NCBI GenBank assembly: GCA_009778035.1
Contig: WRKP01000009.1
Coordinates: forward strand, 1 to 62,355
Source of the DNA: Planctomycetaceae bacterium
GTDB lineage: Bacteria > Planctomycetota > Planctomycetia > Pirellulales > Thermoguttaceae
Reading direction: 5' to 3'
Length of the DNA stretch: 62,355 nucleotides
Shown in pieces: positions 49,301-56,466 of the stretch. Positions within the stretch are counted from its first letter, which is position 1, and the number at the start of each line of letters is the position of its first letter. The translations under genes were made by a program, and so were the position numbers. The notes beneath the pieces are model-generated. The model ran no database searches. It had not been told where the DNA came from and saw only the letters and a list, made by a program, of their open reading frames with translations.

Positions 49301-51401
49301 TAATTTTTCGTTCGGGATTGATTTGCCGCCGCGTTTCGGGAATCGGAATCGACTCTTCACCCGTGAGATATTGCAGCGTCAGGGAGTTCGCGGCATCGTC
49401 GTCGGTGCGTTTCCGTCGTCCGTGCGTGTCGCTCACGGCATCAATTTGCCGTGCGAACCCTCCATGCACGCCTGGGCCGGGCCCGAAATCGACGATCATA
49501 TCCGCCGCCCGCATCGTGTCCTCGTCGTGTTCCACCACGATGACCGTATTCCCCAAATCCCGTAATTTCGCCAGCGTTGCCAGAAGCCGATCGTTATCCC
49601 GGGGATGCAAACCAATCGAGGGTTCGTCCAGGATATAGAGCACGCCGACGAGTCCGCTGCCGATTTGGCTGGCCAGGCGAATCCGCTGCATTTCCCCGCC
49701 GGAAAGCGTCGGTGCCGTACGGCCAAGCGTGAGGTATCCCAAACCGACGTTGACGAGAAATCCCAGCCGATTGCGGATTTCCTTCAATGCTTCGGCGGCG
49801 ATTTTTTGGCCCGATTCCGACAGGTTCAAACTCTTGAAAAATGCCGGTAATTTGCTGATCGGCACGCTGCAAATCTGCGGCAGGCTCAATTTCCCGTCAT
49901 TCCATCCGGTTTCCGCGGTTTCGATTTTGAATGATCGGGCTTGCTCGTTGAGTCGTTCGCCGTTGCAAAAGCCGCAGGGCTGTACCCGCATGAACTTTTC
50001 CATCGCAAGGCGTTGCATTTTGCTTTTCGTTTCCCGATATTGCGACATCATTTTGGGGATGATGCCTTCATACGGCCCGCCCCATTTTTGTCCGCTTCTT
50101 CCGTCAGTGCCGCCATTGCGCCAGGTGTATGTGATATGTTTGTCGCCGGTTCCGTACAGGATTGCCTTTTGCACCCGCCGGTCAACTTCTTCCCAGGCGG
50201 TTTCGAGGACGGAGTGCGGCGGCAAATCGTACATTTTTTCGAGTGCTTCGGCAACGCCTTGGAAAATATGCCGACGCCATCGGCCCATATCCCGCCATTT
50301 CCCGATGGGGTCAACGCAACCCTGCTGGAAGGATTTTGTCGCGTCGGGAATCAGCAAATCCGTCGCGAAAGAATGGATTTCGCCGATGCCTTCGCAATGG
50401 GAACACATCCCTCGTGGCGTGTTGAAACTGAACAGTTGCGGACTCGGCGGATCGAAATTGATCCCGCAATCCGCACACGCATATTTTGCCGAAAACGTCA
50501 GTGTCAGCCGCGTTGCCGTCTGACGCCGACTGCCGGTCGGCAACCCACCTTTTTCGCCGTTTTCTTCCGTACTCACGACGAGATTCCCATCCCCTACGGC
50601 AAGTGCACGCTCGACGGCTTCGGCAAGCCGCCCGGAATCATGCACGGCATCGAAGGAATCTTCGCCCAACCGGTCGATGACAACGTCAATGTCATGCCGC
50701 ATTTGCCGATCGAGTTTCAGGTTATCGGCAAGCCGAACGAGTTGTCCATCGACGCGTGCTCGGTTGTATCCTTTGCGTTGCAGGTCGGCAAACAGGTCGC
50801 GGAATTCGCCCTTTTGCCCGCGAACAAGCGGTGCCATAACTAACAGCGCAGGAATCGCGTGCGCATGAGCCGAGGGCGCGTGCGCACGAGCCGGGGGCGT
50901 CAGCCCCCGGGTTTCCCCCCGCGTTAGCCCCCGGGTTCCCCCCCGCGTCGGCGACCTACCCTGTTCGCCATTCCAATGCGACATAATCTGCTCGACAATC
51001 TGCTGCCGCGTTTGAGCGGTAATGGGTTTTCCGCAATGGGGGCAGTAGCCGGTAGCGACGCGGGCGAAGAGAACGCGGAGGAAATCGTAGATTTCGGTGA
51101 TGGTTCCGACGGTGCTTCGGGTATTTTGGCCGCCGGTTTTTTGCGAGATGGAGATTGCGGGCGAGAGGCCGGCGATATGATCGACATCGGGTTTAGCGAG
51201 TTGTCCGAGGAATTGTCGGGCATAACTGGAAAGGCTTTCGATGTATCTGCGTTGTCCTTCGGCATAGAGGGTATCGAAGGCGAGAGAACTTTTCCCGGAG
51301 CCGCTGACACCGGTGAAGCAGATAAGTTTATTTCGGGGCAGTACGAGGTCGACGTTTTGCAGATTGTGCTCCCTTGCACCTTTGACGATGATGTCGGACA
51401 T
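46347..51401 (-). CDS. uvrA: extended UvrA (complete UvrA plus half of a second)
   Basis: This 1,684-residue protein starts with a complete UvrA: NBD1 (GVSGSGKSS at about 31-39), the zinc-finger and UvrB-binding region, signature LSGGEMQRIRLASQIGSGLV, then NBD2 (GVSGSGKSSLVNGI) with CESCEGKG and LSGGEAQRIKLARQLVKRS. A linker made from a repeat follows, and then a second N-terminal half (SGRSGSGKSSLAMDTVYAEG, CPECG zinc pair, signature LSGGETQRIRLAAQIGSGLV). It ends at KKSIPIPKTRR, the point where NBD1 of the first copy ends. UvrA is the damage sensor of nucleotide excision repair. Three ABC domains are therefore present. Three repeat remnants are read in frame (50848-50966, 50515-50556, 48246-48309). 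The start at 51401 follows TATAAT by 6 nt. Confidence 0.88.
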   Translation of the reverse strand: MSDIIVKGAREHNLQNVDLVLPRNKLICFTGVSGSGKSSLAFDTLYAEGQRRYIESLSSYARQFLGQLAKPDVDHIAGLSPAISISQKTGGQNTRSTVGTITEIYDFLRVLFARVATGYCPHCGKPITAQTRQQIVEQIMSHWNGEQGRSPTRGGTRGLTRGETRGLTPPARAHAPSAHAHAIPALLVMAPLVRGQKGEFRDLFADLQRKGYNRARVDGQLVRLADNLKLDRQMRHDIDVVIDRLGEDSFDAVHDSGRLAEAVERALAVGDGNLVVSTEENGEKGGLPTGSRRQTATRLTLTFSAKYACADCGINFDPPSPQLFSFNTPRGMCSHCEGIGEIHSFATDLLIPDATKSFQQGCVDPIGKWRDMGRWRRHIFQGVAEALEKMYDLPPHSVLETAWEEVDRRVQKAILYGTGDKHITYTWRNGGTDGRSGQKWGGPYEGIIPKMMSQYRETKSKMQRLAMEKFMRVQPCGFCNGERLNEQARSFKIETAETGWNDGKLSLPQICSVPISKLPAFFKSLNLSESGQKIAAEALKEIRNRLGFLVNVGLGYLTLGRTAPTLSGGEMQRIRLASQIGSGLVGVLYILDEPSIGLHPRDNDRLLATLAKLRDLGNTVIVVEHDEDTMRAADMIVDFGPGPGVHGGFARQIDAVSDTHGRRKRTDDDAANSLTLQYLTGEESIPIPETRRQINPERKITIFGAQHNNLKKVDVEIPLGAFVCITGVSGSGKSSLVNGIIVEALNRDLNRGVGSPGPHEKIEGLELLDKMINIDQSPIGRGSHSNPATYIKLFDEIRSLFAELPEAKVRGYLPGRFSFNVKGGRCESCEGKGTQKLEMDFLADIYITCPACQGARFNHETLSVQYKGKSITDVLDMDVEEALNHFENHPKIRHYLTMLDRVGLGYMKLGQPSPTLSGGEAQRIKLARQLVKRSTGKTLYLLDEPTTGLHFADIKMLLGILHDFADAGNTVLVVEHNLDVIKTADWVIDLGPEGGEEGGGQIVAAGPPEVVAACKKSYTGKSLQKMLEAGNRPSGSYVGDHRQKPGGRQSTVPAIVVRGATEHNLKNISVEIPRDKMTICSGRSGSGKSSLAMDTVYAEGQRRYVESLSSYARQFIGQLQKPHVEHIDGLSPAIAIEQKAASHSPRSTVGTITEIQDYLRVLFARLGTPYCPECGIPISTQTLDEIVAKISQSPSQQSPSHKSGRLLIAAPLVVEVGQNYDDLWERLRADGYQRVRIDGTTHSLESPPEIDRRRKHDVELIIDRIQLAATRDASDDRSRLAESVESALSRGLGIMHVIEASDAVPEPQWKRTIHSQHLSCGKCGRSFERLTPHNFSANSPLGWCPSCEGLGTQWGTNPALFLEDPKLTLRQGAVQLFPAAGNPLGEAMLTAWATAVDVPLDVPFEQLDARHRRLIFHGTGSTWYRAAFGAKFEGQAFEFQYKGLYPASEEAMRLVPSLRMQNMELIGEVECGDCMGSRLRDDASAVRFMEHTIDQICRMPLGKLLPFFSAWKPNVTERKIAGDLLSETKNRLQFLVDVGLDYLTLSRPAPSLSGGETQRIRLAAQIGSGLVGVLYVLDEPTIGLHPRDNTRLTSALHKLRDLGNTLLVVEHDRDVIAGADYVLDFGPKAGVHGGEIVSQGTPAVLGRKRGSVTGPYLSGKKSIPIPKTRRISQEQAERCPTRRM
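48246..48309. repeat. family B remnant in the linker of uvrA
   Basis: CGGTCGATTGCCGACCGCC, CTTCTGTCGGTGATCGCCGA and ACTGCCCGATGGCCGATTG. It is degenerate but keeps the GACCGCCGGGC core, and it lies exactly between the complete UvrA and the added half. Confidence 0.65.
50515..50556. repeat. family B remnant inside uvrA (near the zinc region)
   Basis: GACGCCGACTGCCGGTCGGC then AACCCACC: a half-unit of family B read as GGLPTGSRRQTA in front of the FSAKYACADCG zinc motif. Confidence 0.5.
50848..50966. repeat. family A/B remnant inside uvrA (N-terminal part)
   Basis: Contains GAGCCGGGGGCGTCAGCCCC and CGCGTTAGCCCCCGGG (family A) and ends GGCGACCTACCCTG (family B). It adds about 40 residues between SHWNG and LLVMAPLVRG, where other UvrA proteins have only a short loop. 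Confidence 0.7.
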
Positions 51402-51407
51402 GGATGT

Positions 51408-51413
51408 ATTATA
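51408..51413 (-). promoter_or_regulatory. -10 hexamer of uvrA, likely leaderless
   Basis: TATAAT on the minus strand ends 6 nt before the ATG at 51401. Confidence 0.6.
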
Positions 51414-51446
51414 CACGATAACGAGCCAAGGGCGCACGAGCACATC

Positions 51447-51521
51447 GCGCAAGAGCCGGGGGCGTTAGCCCCCGGGTTGATCCATCAAAAAATATCATAT
51501 GTCGAACCCGGGGGCTAACGC
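51447..51521. repeat. family A repeat, right-truncated
   Basis: CGCGCAAGAGCCGGGGGCGT, GATCCATCAAAAAATATCAT and ATGTCGAACCCGGGGGCTAA; after GCC the DNA turns into GGAATGGTGG of the AT-richer island. The repeat ends exactly where base composition changes. Confidence 0.8.
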
Positions 51522-51938
51522 CGGAATGGTGGGTTGTGACGTTAGGTATACAAAAGGGGAATGATCCATTGAGGAGTTCGAGATAGCATTTCGGAGACTT
51601 CGGTCAATGCTTTACCGAATTGTTCGTACGCACCCCTCTTGGCGCAGATGCTGTTTTTTCATACAATCCTTGGATCGACACACTGAAATGAACCGAAGTT
51701 ACACTTGGTATGGATGTAGAGTTTCGTATTGAAACGGACTGAAAAAATCCATATAATGCACGGACAGAATGGGCGTTTTGCCCTTAACTTGTGTTCTGAA
51801 AGGCGGTATTATACCCTCCTGGACATTGGGGTATTTTGTGGTATGATACCGTCATGTGGGGAGGTAGCGTATATTGGTCCGTGTTATGTGATGCGGCGGC
51901 TATTGACCTTTTAACCATTCAAACAGGAGACCGTAACA
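51522..51938. other. AT-richer non-coding stretch
   Basis: No supported gene. It has repeated AT-rich strings (TTTCGTATTGAAACGGA, CCATATAATGCACGG and GGTATTATACCCTCC) that could include -10 elements. A short open frame from 51729 is not convincing. Confidence 0.35.
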
Positions 51939-52175
51939 GTGGAACAACACATTAAAGAGGAAATGCGACTGTTTTTCCAGAAATTCTGGAGTAAGCAACC
52001 GAAGAACGATGAACAAGTCAAGATGAGAGCCGATGAAAAGGCAATGTCGGTGAACTGTCGGTTGGTGCGTGGCAATATTTCTCTTATGAATGGCTATGTT
52101 TCCACTGACAGGGAATTCGAAGAGTGGTGTAAAGAACTGTGTGCGCCTAGTCCCGAATTGGTTGCCACTAACTGA
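51939..52175 (+). CDS. small unknown protein of the AT-richer island
   Basis: A 78-residue frame starting with GTG, with ribosome binding site AGGAGA at 51925-51930, 8 nt upstream. The sequence (EEMRLFFQKFWSKQPKNDEQ and VNCRLVRGNISLMNGYVSTD) is charged and unlike any family I know. It precedes the 302-residue gene by 127 bp on the same strand. Base and codon use differ from the surrounding genes (more A/T at third positions). Confidence 0.55.
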   Translation: MEQHIKEEMRLFFQKFWSKQPKNDEQVKMRADEKAMSVNCRLVRGNISLMNGYVSTDREFEEWCKELCAPSPELVATN

Positions 52176-52302
52176 TTGAAACCACCTGTTTTGCCCTTAT
52201 GAGCGAGCGCCTCCGAGTTTGTTTTCTACGAATTCGGGGGTGCCTGTTGACGTTGTGTTTTGTCACGGTTGAAATGTTGTTTTTATTAGTTTCCAATTAA
52301 AA

Positions 52303-53211
52303 ATGTTTGATACCAGAGTCACAAAAATTTTTGAAGAAGCAATCAAGAAGTTTGCAGGAGTAGAATCTCTTCTGGCAACATATTCGCGGGAGTATAGCGA
52401 TGTGGATGAATGGGATTGCTGGTGTGTTGCCAATGAACTTAGATGTGCAGGGCAACATTTGTGTAGAACGCTTACCGCTAGAACTCTTCGTAAAAAACGA
52501 ATCGAAGAACAACTTACGAAAAGCCATTGTAGGCATGCAATGCATGACGCTAGCGACTTTTTGATTCTCTTCTATAGGGAACATATAGGGAGAAATTTGG
52601 AAAAGGCGAGAAGTGAAGGTGAAGATTTATCCAAAATCCAAAAATTTCAAAAGGAATTCTGGAAAATTTGTTCCGAAATAGCAAAGAACCGTAGAACGAA
52701 TAAAGGGTTTGAGCTGGCAAGACAGGCATGCATAGCCAAATTACAGGAAATGTTTCTTACGATAAAGGAACCTGATAGATGCTGGGATCACTCGCTGGAT
52801 TCTTCGAATCCGCGACAAATTTACGTGTTGCCACTGAAGGGTTTTGATAAAAATCCCAGAGACATTGAACTTGTTGAATGTTACAATAAAGCCGAAGAGT
52901 ATTTAAAAAAACTAGAACTCTTGAAGGGTACACTAAATCCGTTCTTTGTTCAGCGAATCTTTGACGCGGCTTGCTGTCTCGTCCCTCAAAGTGGCAATGT
53001 TGACAAAGAAAAATTTATGCAGAGGTGTGGATCAGTACAAATACTGATACTACTTGACGCGTTATTTTTTTTGATGAAGTCCACAGGCTCAACAAAAACC
53101 GAAATTGATACCGAAAAAGCGCACTATGCAAAGCTTGTTCATGGTGGTTGCGATTATAGTACAGTAAAAGAAAAATTACTATTAAGGATAGAGTATTTCA
53201 TTCCAGAGTGA
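52303..53211 (+). CDS. unknown protein of the AT-richer island
   Basis: This 302-residue protein is Lys/Glu-rich and mainly helical by composition, with many Cys (WDCWCVANELRC, HLCRTL, RQACIAKL, AACCLVPQ). It shows no signal peptide or membrane segment and no motif I recognise. Its G+C is clearly lower than that of the flanking genes, and codons such as AAA, GAA, TTT and AGA dominate. It is probably horizontally acquired. The ATG at 52303 follows an AT-rich stretch (TTTCCAATTAAAA) with no ribosome binding site. Confidence 0.6.
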   Translation: MFDTRVTKIFEEAIKKFAGVESLLATYSREYSDVDEWDCWCVANELRCAGQHLCRTLTARTLRKKRIEEQLTKSHCRHAMHDASDFLILFYREHIGRNLEKARSEGEDLSKIQKFQKEFWKICSEIAKNRRTNKGFELARQACIAKLQEMFLTIKEPDRCWDHSLDSSNPRQIYVLPLKGFDKNPRDIELVECYNKAEEYLKKLELLKGTLNPFFVQRIFDAACCLVPQSGNVDKEKFMQRCGSVQILILLDALFFLMKSTGSTKTEIDTEKAHYAKLVHGGCDYSTVKEKLLLRIEYFIPE

Positions 53212-53242
53212 GGTGAGTCCCCTTACAAAGGGTGCAAGTAAC

Positions 53243-53277
53243 TCACCCGGGGGCTAACGCCCCCGGCTCTTGCGCCC
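53243..53277. repeat. family A half-unit
   Basis: CACCCGGGGGCTAACGCCCC then CGGCTCTTGCGCC. It is the right half only. Confidence 0.8.
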
Positions 53278-53284
53278 TTATCCC

Positions 53285-54145
53285 CTAGCCGATTTTCGCC
53301 TTCAACTCCTCAATCAGCCGCACCGCCTGGCTGATCTCCGCCTTCTGCCGAGCCGGTTCGGATGAAAGTTCTCTCTCTATCGTCAACGGTCCCGTATACC
53401 CAATTTCATGCAAAATCCGCAAAAACTGTTCCGCTCCAACTTCGCCAGTTCCAAACGGCACCTCGCAACCCCAATCCACACCGGGTGTGCCCGTCGTTGC
53501 CGTCGCGTCTTTGCAATGCACTCCGCGAATCCGGCTCGCCACGGCCCGTAACGCCCCCAGCGGATCGCCGATCCCGTACAGAATCAAGTTGGCCGGATCA
53601 AAATTGATGAAAATGTTCGGCCTCGCGACATCATCCATAAAGGCCATCAGCAAATCGACCGGCTCCTGGCCCGTCTCCAAATGCAGCGTCTGATTGTTTT
53701 TCGCCAGATAATCGCAAAGCGTCTGCGTGGTTTCGACAATGCTTTTGTATTCCGGCGAAGTGCGGTCATGCGGGACGAAGCCGATGTGCGACCCGATGGC
53801 CGCCGGTTTCGACATGACGGGACCGAGTTTGGCGGCGAAGTCGGCAATTTCGTAGGATTCGGCAAGCCGAGCCGCTCGGGTTTTTTCGGGAACGAGCCCG
53901 ACGGTTTCGGCGGTTCGGGCAATTGATTCGTAGGTTTCGCCGTCGAAGCCGAGGAAGACGGTCGTTACGGTAATGCCGTATTCTTGCAATTTTTTCAGGA
54001 ATGCCTGGGCATTTTCGTCGGTTCTGCTTGCTTTTGTGGGTGTATGCAGTTGAATGGTTTTGATACCGAGTTCTTTCACGACTTCGAGCGGCACGCCGTA
54101 GCCGGCATCAATGCTTGCAAATACGCCAATCGGGTTATTCATCAT
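53285..54145 (-). CDS. sugar phosphate isomerase/epimerase family protein
   Basis: This 286-residue TIM-barrel protein of the AP endonuclease 2/xylose isomerase-like family starts MMNNPIGVFASIDAGYGVPL. The metal-binding motifs are TLHLETGQEP (Glu), INFDPANLILYGIGDP (Asp), GVHCKDA (His and Lys-Asp) and TIERELSSEP (Glu), so a divalent-metal sugar isomerase or epimerase is likely. The substrate cannot be told from sequence. The start has AAAGGAA 8-9 nt upstream. It is cytoplasmic, with no pathway partner nearby. Confidence 0.85.
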   Translation of the reverse strand: MMNNPIGVFASIDAGYGVPLEVVKELGIKTIQLHTPTKASRTDENAQAFLKKLQEYGITVTTVFLGFDGETYESIARTAETVGLVPEKTRAARLAESYEIADFAAKLGPVMSKPAAIGSHIGFVPHDRTSPEYKSIVETTQTLCDYLAKNNQTLHLETGQEPVDLLMAFMDDVARPNIFINFDPANLILYGIGDPLGALRAVASRIRGVHCKDATATTGTPGVDWGCEVPFGTGEVGAEQFLRILHEIGYTGPLTIERELSSEPARQKAEISQAVRLIEELKAKIG

Positions 54146-54216
54146 GATTTGGTTCCTTTTTGAGTGTTTCCTGATGCGTGCATTGTATGCGAAAATGCCG
54201 CGGAGTGCAAGCATGC

Positions 54217-54249
54217 GCACCCGGGGGCTAACGCCCCCGGCTCTTGTGC
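54217..54249. repeat. family A half-unit
   Basis: CACCCGGGGGCTAACGCCCC then CGGCTCTTGTGCG. It is the right half only. Confidence 0.8.
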
Positions 54250-54549
54250 GCCCTCTCGTGTGCGTACATTATATTATTAATAAATTTATAAATTCAGTAG
54301 TGGTATTAACGTTTGCAAAAATTTTGTCGATAACCCCGTTTTTCAACCGCAATTCCCTATAAAGTACGATGTTATGCAAAATTGCAAAGCGGAAAAAACC
54401 GTCGGCAAGCGGTCGGGAAGCCGTCAATATCATGTCGGCAAAAATGCCTTTCCGAAAACGAGTCCGCAAAGCAGAAAGAAATGAACAAAAAATCCAGTGT
54501 TAACCGACAGGTTATCGACAGGTGTTGCGCAAGAGCGTGTGCACACCCA
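54250..54549. other. AT-rich intergenic stretch
   Basis: No supported gene. It contains AT-rich DNA (TATATTATTAATAAATTTAT at about 54268-54287). Near 54497-54523, GTTAACCGACAGGTTATCGA precedes GTTATCGACAGGTGTTGC-like sequence, which is reminiscent of DnaA boxes (TTATCGACA is one mismatch from TTATCCACA). The A/T-rich tract with such boxes could be a weak origin-like site, but no origin genes are present. Confidence 0.25.
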
Positions 54550-55299
54550 TTACTCCTCTTCCTCTTCCGGTTCTTCGTCGAAGAAGCCGAAATCAATCGT
54601 CCCGCCCGGCTCAAACGGCTCGTCAAAACTGAATCCCTCGCGGAAATCGTCCAAATCCGAAACTTCCACCACGCGAGCCGCCATTCGCTCGAGAAACATC
54701 CGCGTTTCCGGCTGCCGAAGCAAAGTCAACTGGCTCGCGGCACGACGGCCCAAAAAACTCTCCGACCAACGCTCCGCTACCATTTGGTATGCCGCTTCGG
54801 CTTTGGCAAAATCATCACCCACTCGGGCTGCCGAAAGCGATTCCCAGGCTTGGCCGAGGCCGAATCCGGCTTGTTGCAGAAGCGAAGGTTCGCGGGCCGC
54901 GGTTTGCACCTGCTGAAACGACGCGACGGCCCTTTCCAAAATCGCGATGGCTTCGGCTTTGTCGCCGGTCATCAAACGCGAGCAGCCTTCATCGAGTTGG
55001 CGTTGGGCCAAGGCCAGCCGGGCATGCACGCCGACGATGCTGGATGTCGAGTTGGCAAGGTGTTCCCATTCATCCATCGCGGTGGCTGAACCCTGTGCGG
55101 CATAATAGTGTTTCCAGGCGGTTTGATGGTTCCAGGTATTAACGCGAACGGTTCCGTAGATGACGGCAACGACGATGAGACCGCCGATGACGGCATAGCC
55201 GAGCCAACTGCTATTTGGTTTGATCCAATCTTCGTAGACGGCACTGAGGTATTTCGCCAGTTCATTTTTTTCCAGTTCTTGCCGAGCCTTGCTATCCAT
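54550..55299 (-). CDS. YfgM/TPR_21-like membrane protein
   Basis: This 249-residue protein has an N-terminal cytosolic part, one hydrophobic segment at about residues 30-50 (SWLGYAVIGGLIVVAVIYGT), and a periplasmic helical region of TPR type: AMDEWEHLANSTSSIVGVHA, ALAQRQLDEGCSRLMTGDKA and LLQQAGFGLGQAWESLS. The order resembles YfgM, a partner of the SecYEG translocon. The C-terminus is acidic (DEEPEEEEE). The start MDSKARQEL at 55299 is chosen; an upstream in-frame ATG at 55341 adds 14 residues. Confidence 0.7.
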   Translation of the reverse strand: MDSKARQELEKNELAKYLSAVYEDWIKPNSSWLGYAVIGGLIVVAVIYGTVRVNTWNHQTAWKHYYAAQGSATAMDEWEHLANSTSSIVGVHARLALAQRQLDEGCSRLMTGDKAEAIAILERAVASFQQVQTAAREPSLLQQAGFGLGQAWESLSAARVGDDFAKAEAAYQMVAERWSESFLGRRAASQLTLLRQPETRMFLERMAARVVEVSDLDDFREGFSFDEPFEPGGTIDFGFFDEEPEEEEE

Positions 55300-55383
55300 A
55301 TTTCGGTTTGGTTGTGATTCAAGAGATGGCCAGTCTACCAAACATGGCGGAAAATGTCAAGTTCGCCCGGGGGTAGGTGTGCG

Positions 55384-55526
55384 GAAGGTAGGTTGCCGAC
55401 CGCCGGGCGGCAACTGCGGTACTCCGCATTTTGAACCTCCGGTCGGCTGCGCCGACGCAGTCGCCCGGCGGTCGACTGCCTACCTTTGCGCGGATCGGGT
55501 ACCTACCTTTGGCGGCCTACCTTTTC
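55384..55526. repeat. family B array, copy 14
   Basis: AGGTAGGTTGCCGACCGCC, CGGGCGGCAACTGCGGTACT, CCGGTCGGCTGCGCCGACGC and two ACTGCCTACCTTTG-type tails. Confidence 0.85.
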
Positions 55527-55532
55527 CGGCCC

Positions 55533-56306
55533 TCACGTTCCCGGCACCACAATTTTGAGCGGCAAACTCGGATGATCCGCAAATTGAAAATCAATGCCGT
55601 AAATCCGACGCAATGCACCCGTATCCATCAAGTCGCCCGGACTGCCGTCAAAGACTATTTTCCCCTCCGATAGTGCAATCACGTGCGTGGCATCGAGCAG
55701 AGCCCTGTTGACATCATGCGTAACTTCGATTACAGTTTTACGCTGTTCTTGGTTGATCATCCGCAACTGTCGGGCAATTTCGCTCTGGTATTTATAGTCC
55801 AAATACGTCGTCGGCTCGTCTAAAAATAAAAGATCCGTCTGCTGAACGAGAGCCGTCGCGAGATGCACTTTTTGCATTTCTCCGCCGCTAAGCGTTTCGA
55901 CCGTCCGGTCGGCCAGATGGACGATTCCCATTGCACGCATTGCATCATCGACGATTTCCTTGTCGTGTTCGGTAAGCGTCGCGAGCCAAGCCAGATGGGG
56001 AAACCGGCCCATCTCGACGAGTTGCCGAACGGTAAACGCGAACAATGTCGAAACGGATTGCTGCACGAAGGCGATGCGTTGGGCTAATTGGAGTTGTGGG
56101 ATTTTTTTAAGGGGCGTGCCGTCGAGCAGGATGGTTCCGGTCCAATCGGCCAGGATGAGATCGAGGCATTTGAGCAGGGTTGATTTACCGGCTCCGTTTG
56201 GCCCGATGATGGTCAGAAATTCGCCGCATTTTACTTGGAAGGAGAGGTCATCGAGCAGCGTTTTGCCGTCTGTGCGGTAGGTCAGGTTGCGGATGGTGAG
56301 GAGCAT
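55533..56306 (-). CDS. iron-siderophore-type ABC transporter ATP-binding protein
   Basis: This 257-residue ATPase has Walker A GPNGAGKST (about 34-42), the Q-loop FVQQSV, signature LSGGEMQKV and Walker B LLFLDEPTTYLD, then the H-loop VTHDVNRALL. The sequence (PNGAGKSTLLKCLDLILADW, MGRFPHLAWL) is closest to the FecE/FhuC/BtuD group that energises iron, heme or B12 import. No permease or binding-protein gene is next to it. The start at 56306 (MLLTIRNLTYRTDG) fits; upstream in-frame ATGs run into a repeat. Confidence 0.85.
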   Translation of the reverse strand: MLLTIRNLTYRTDGKTLLDDLSFQVKCGEFLTIIGPNGAGKSTLLKCLDLILADWTGTILLDGTPLKKIPQLQLAQRIAFVQQSVSTLFAFTVRQLVEMGRFPHLAWLATLTEHDKEIVDDAMRAMGIVHLADRTVETLSGGEMQKVHLATALVQQTDLLFLDEPTTYLDYKYQSEIARQLRMINQEQRKTVIEVTHDVNRALLDATHVIALSEGKIVFDGSPGDLMDTGALRRIYGIDFQFADHPSLPLKIVVPGT

Positions 56307-56377
56307 TGGGGGTATCGAGTATACGGCATATAGTAGTGTATACGGTAATTGCAAAATTGCAAATCGGGCATTTTTTT

Positions 56378-56440
56378 TTGTCATCCCGGCGAAAGCCGGG
56401 AACCAGCCAGGGGACTCTGCGACCTGTCCTTCTGGATTCC
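56378..56440. repeat. family C element, copy 10 (partial)
   Basis: TTTGTCATCCCGGCGAAAGC then CGGGAACCAGCCAGGGGACT and GGATTCCGCCTTGCAAGGC. It lies between the divergent ABC and Rpn genes, next to the Rpn promoter. Confidence 0.65.
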
Positions 56441-56452
56441 GCCTTGCAAGGC

Positions 56453-56458
56453 TATAAT
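56453..56458 (+). promoter_or_regulatory. -10 hexamer of the Rpn-family gene, likely leaderless
   Basis: TATAAT ends 8 nt before the ATG at 56467. Confidence 0.55.
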
Positions 56459-56466
56459 AGATTGCA

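Noticed and set aside
48399..49565. Long plus-strand frame opposite uvrA
   Set aside because: UvrA motifs on the minus strand are unmistakable. The plus frame is antisense.
54250..54549. Replication origin
   Set aside because: The A/T-rich tract and DnaA-box-like TTATCGACA are suggestive, but there is no dnaA, dnaN or parAB nearby and the boxes have mismatches. I list it only as an intergenic stretch.
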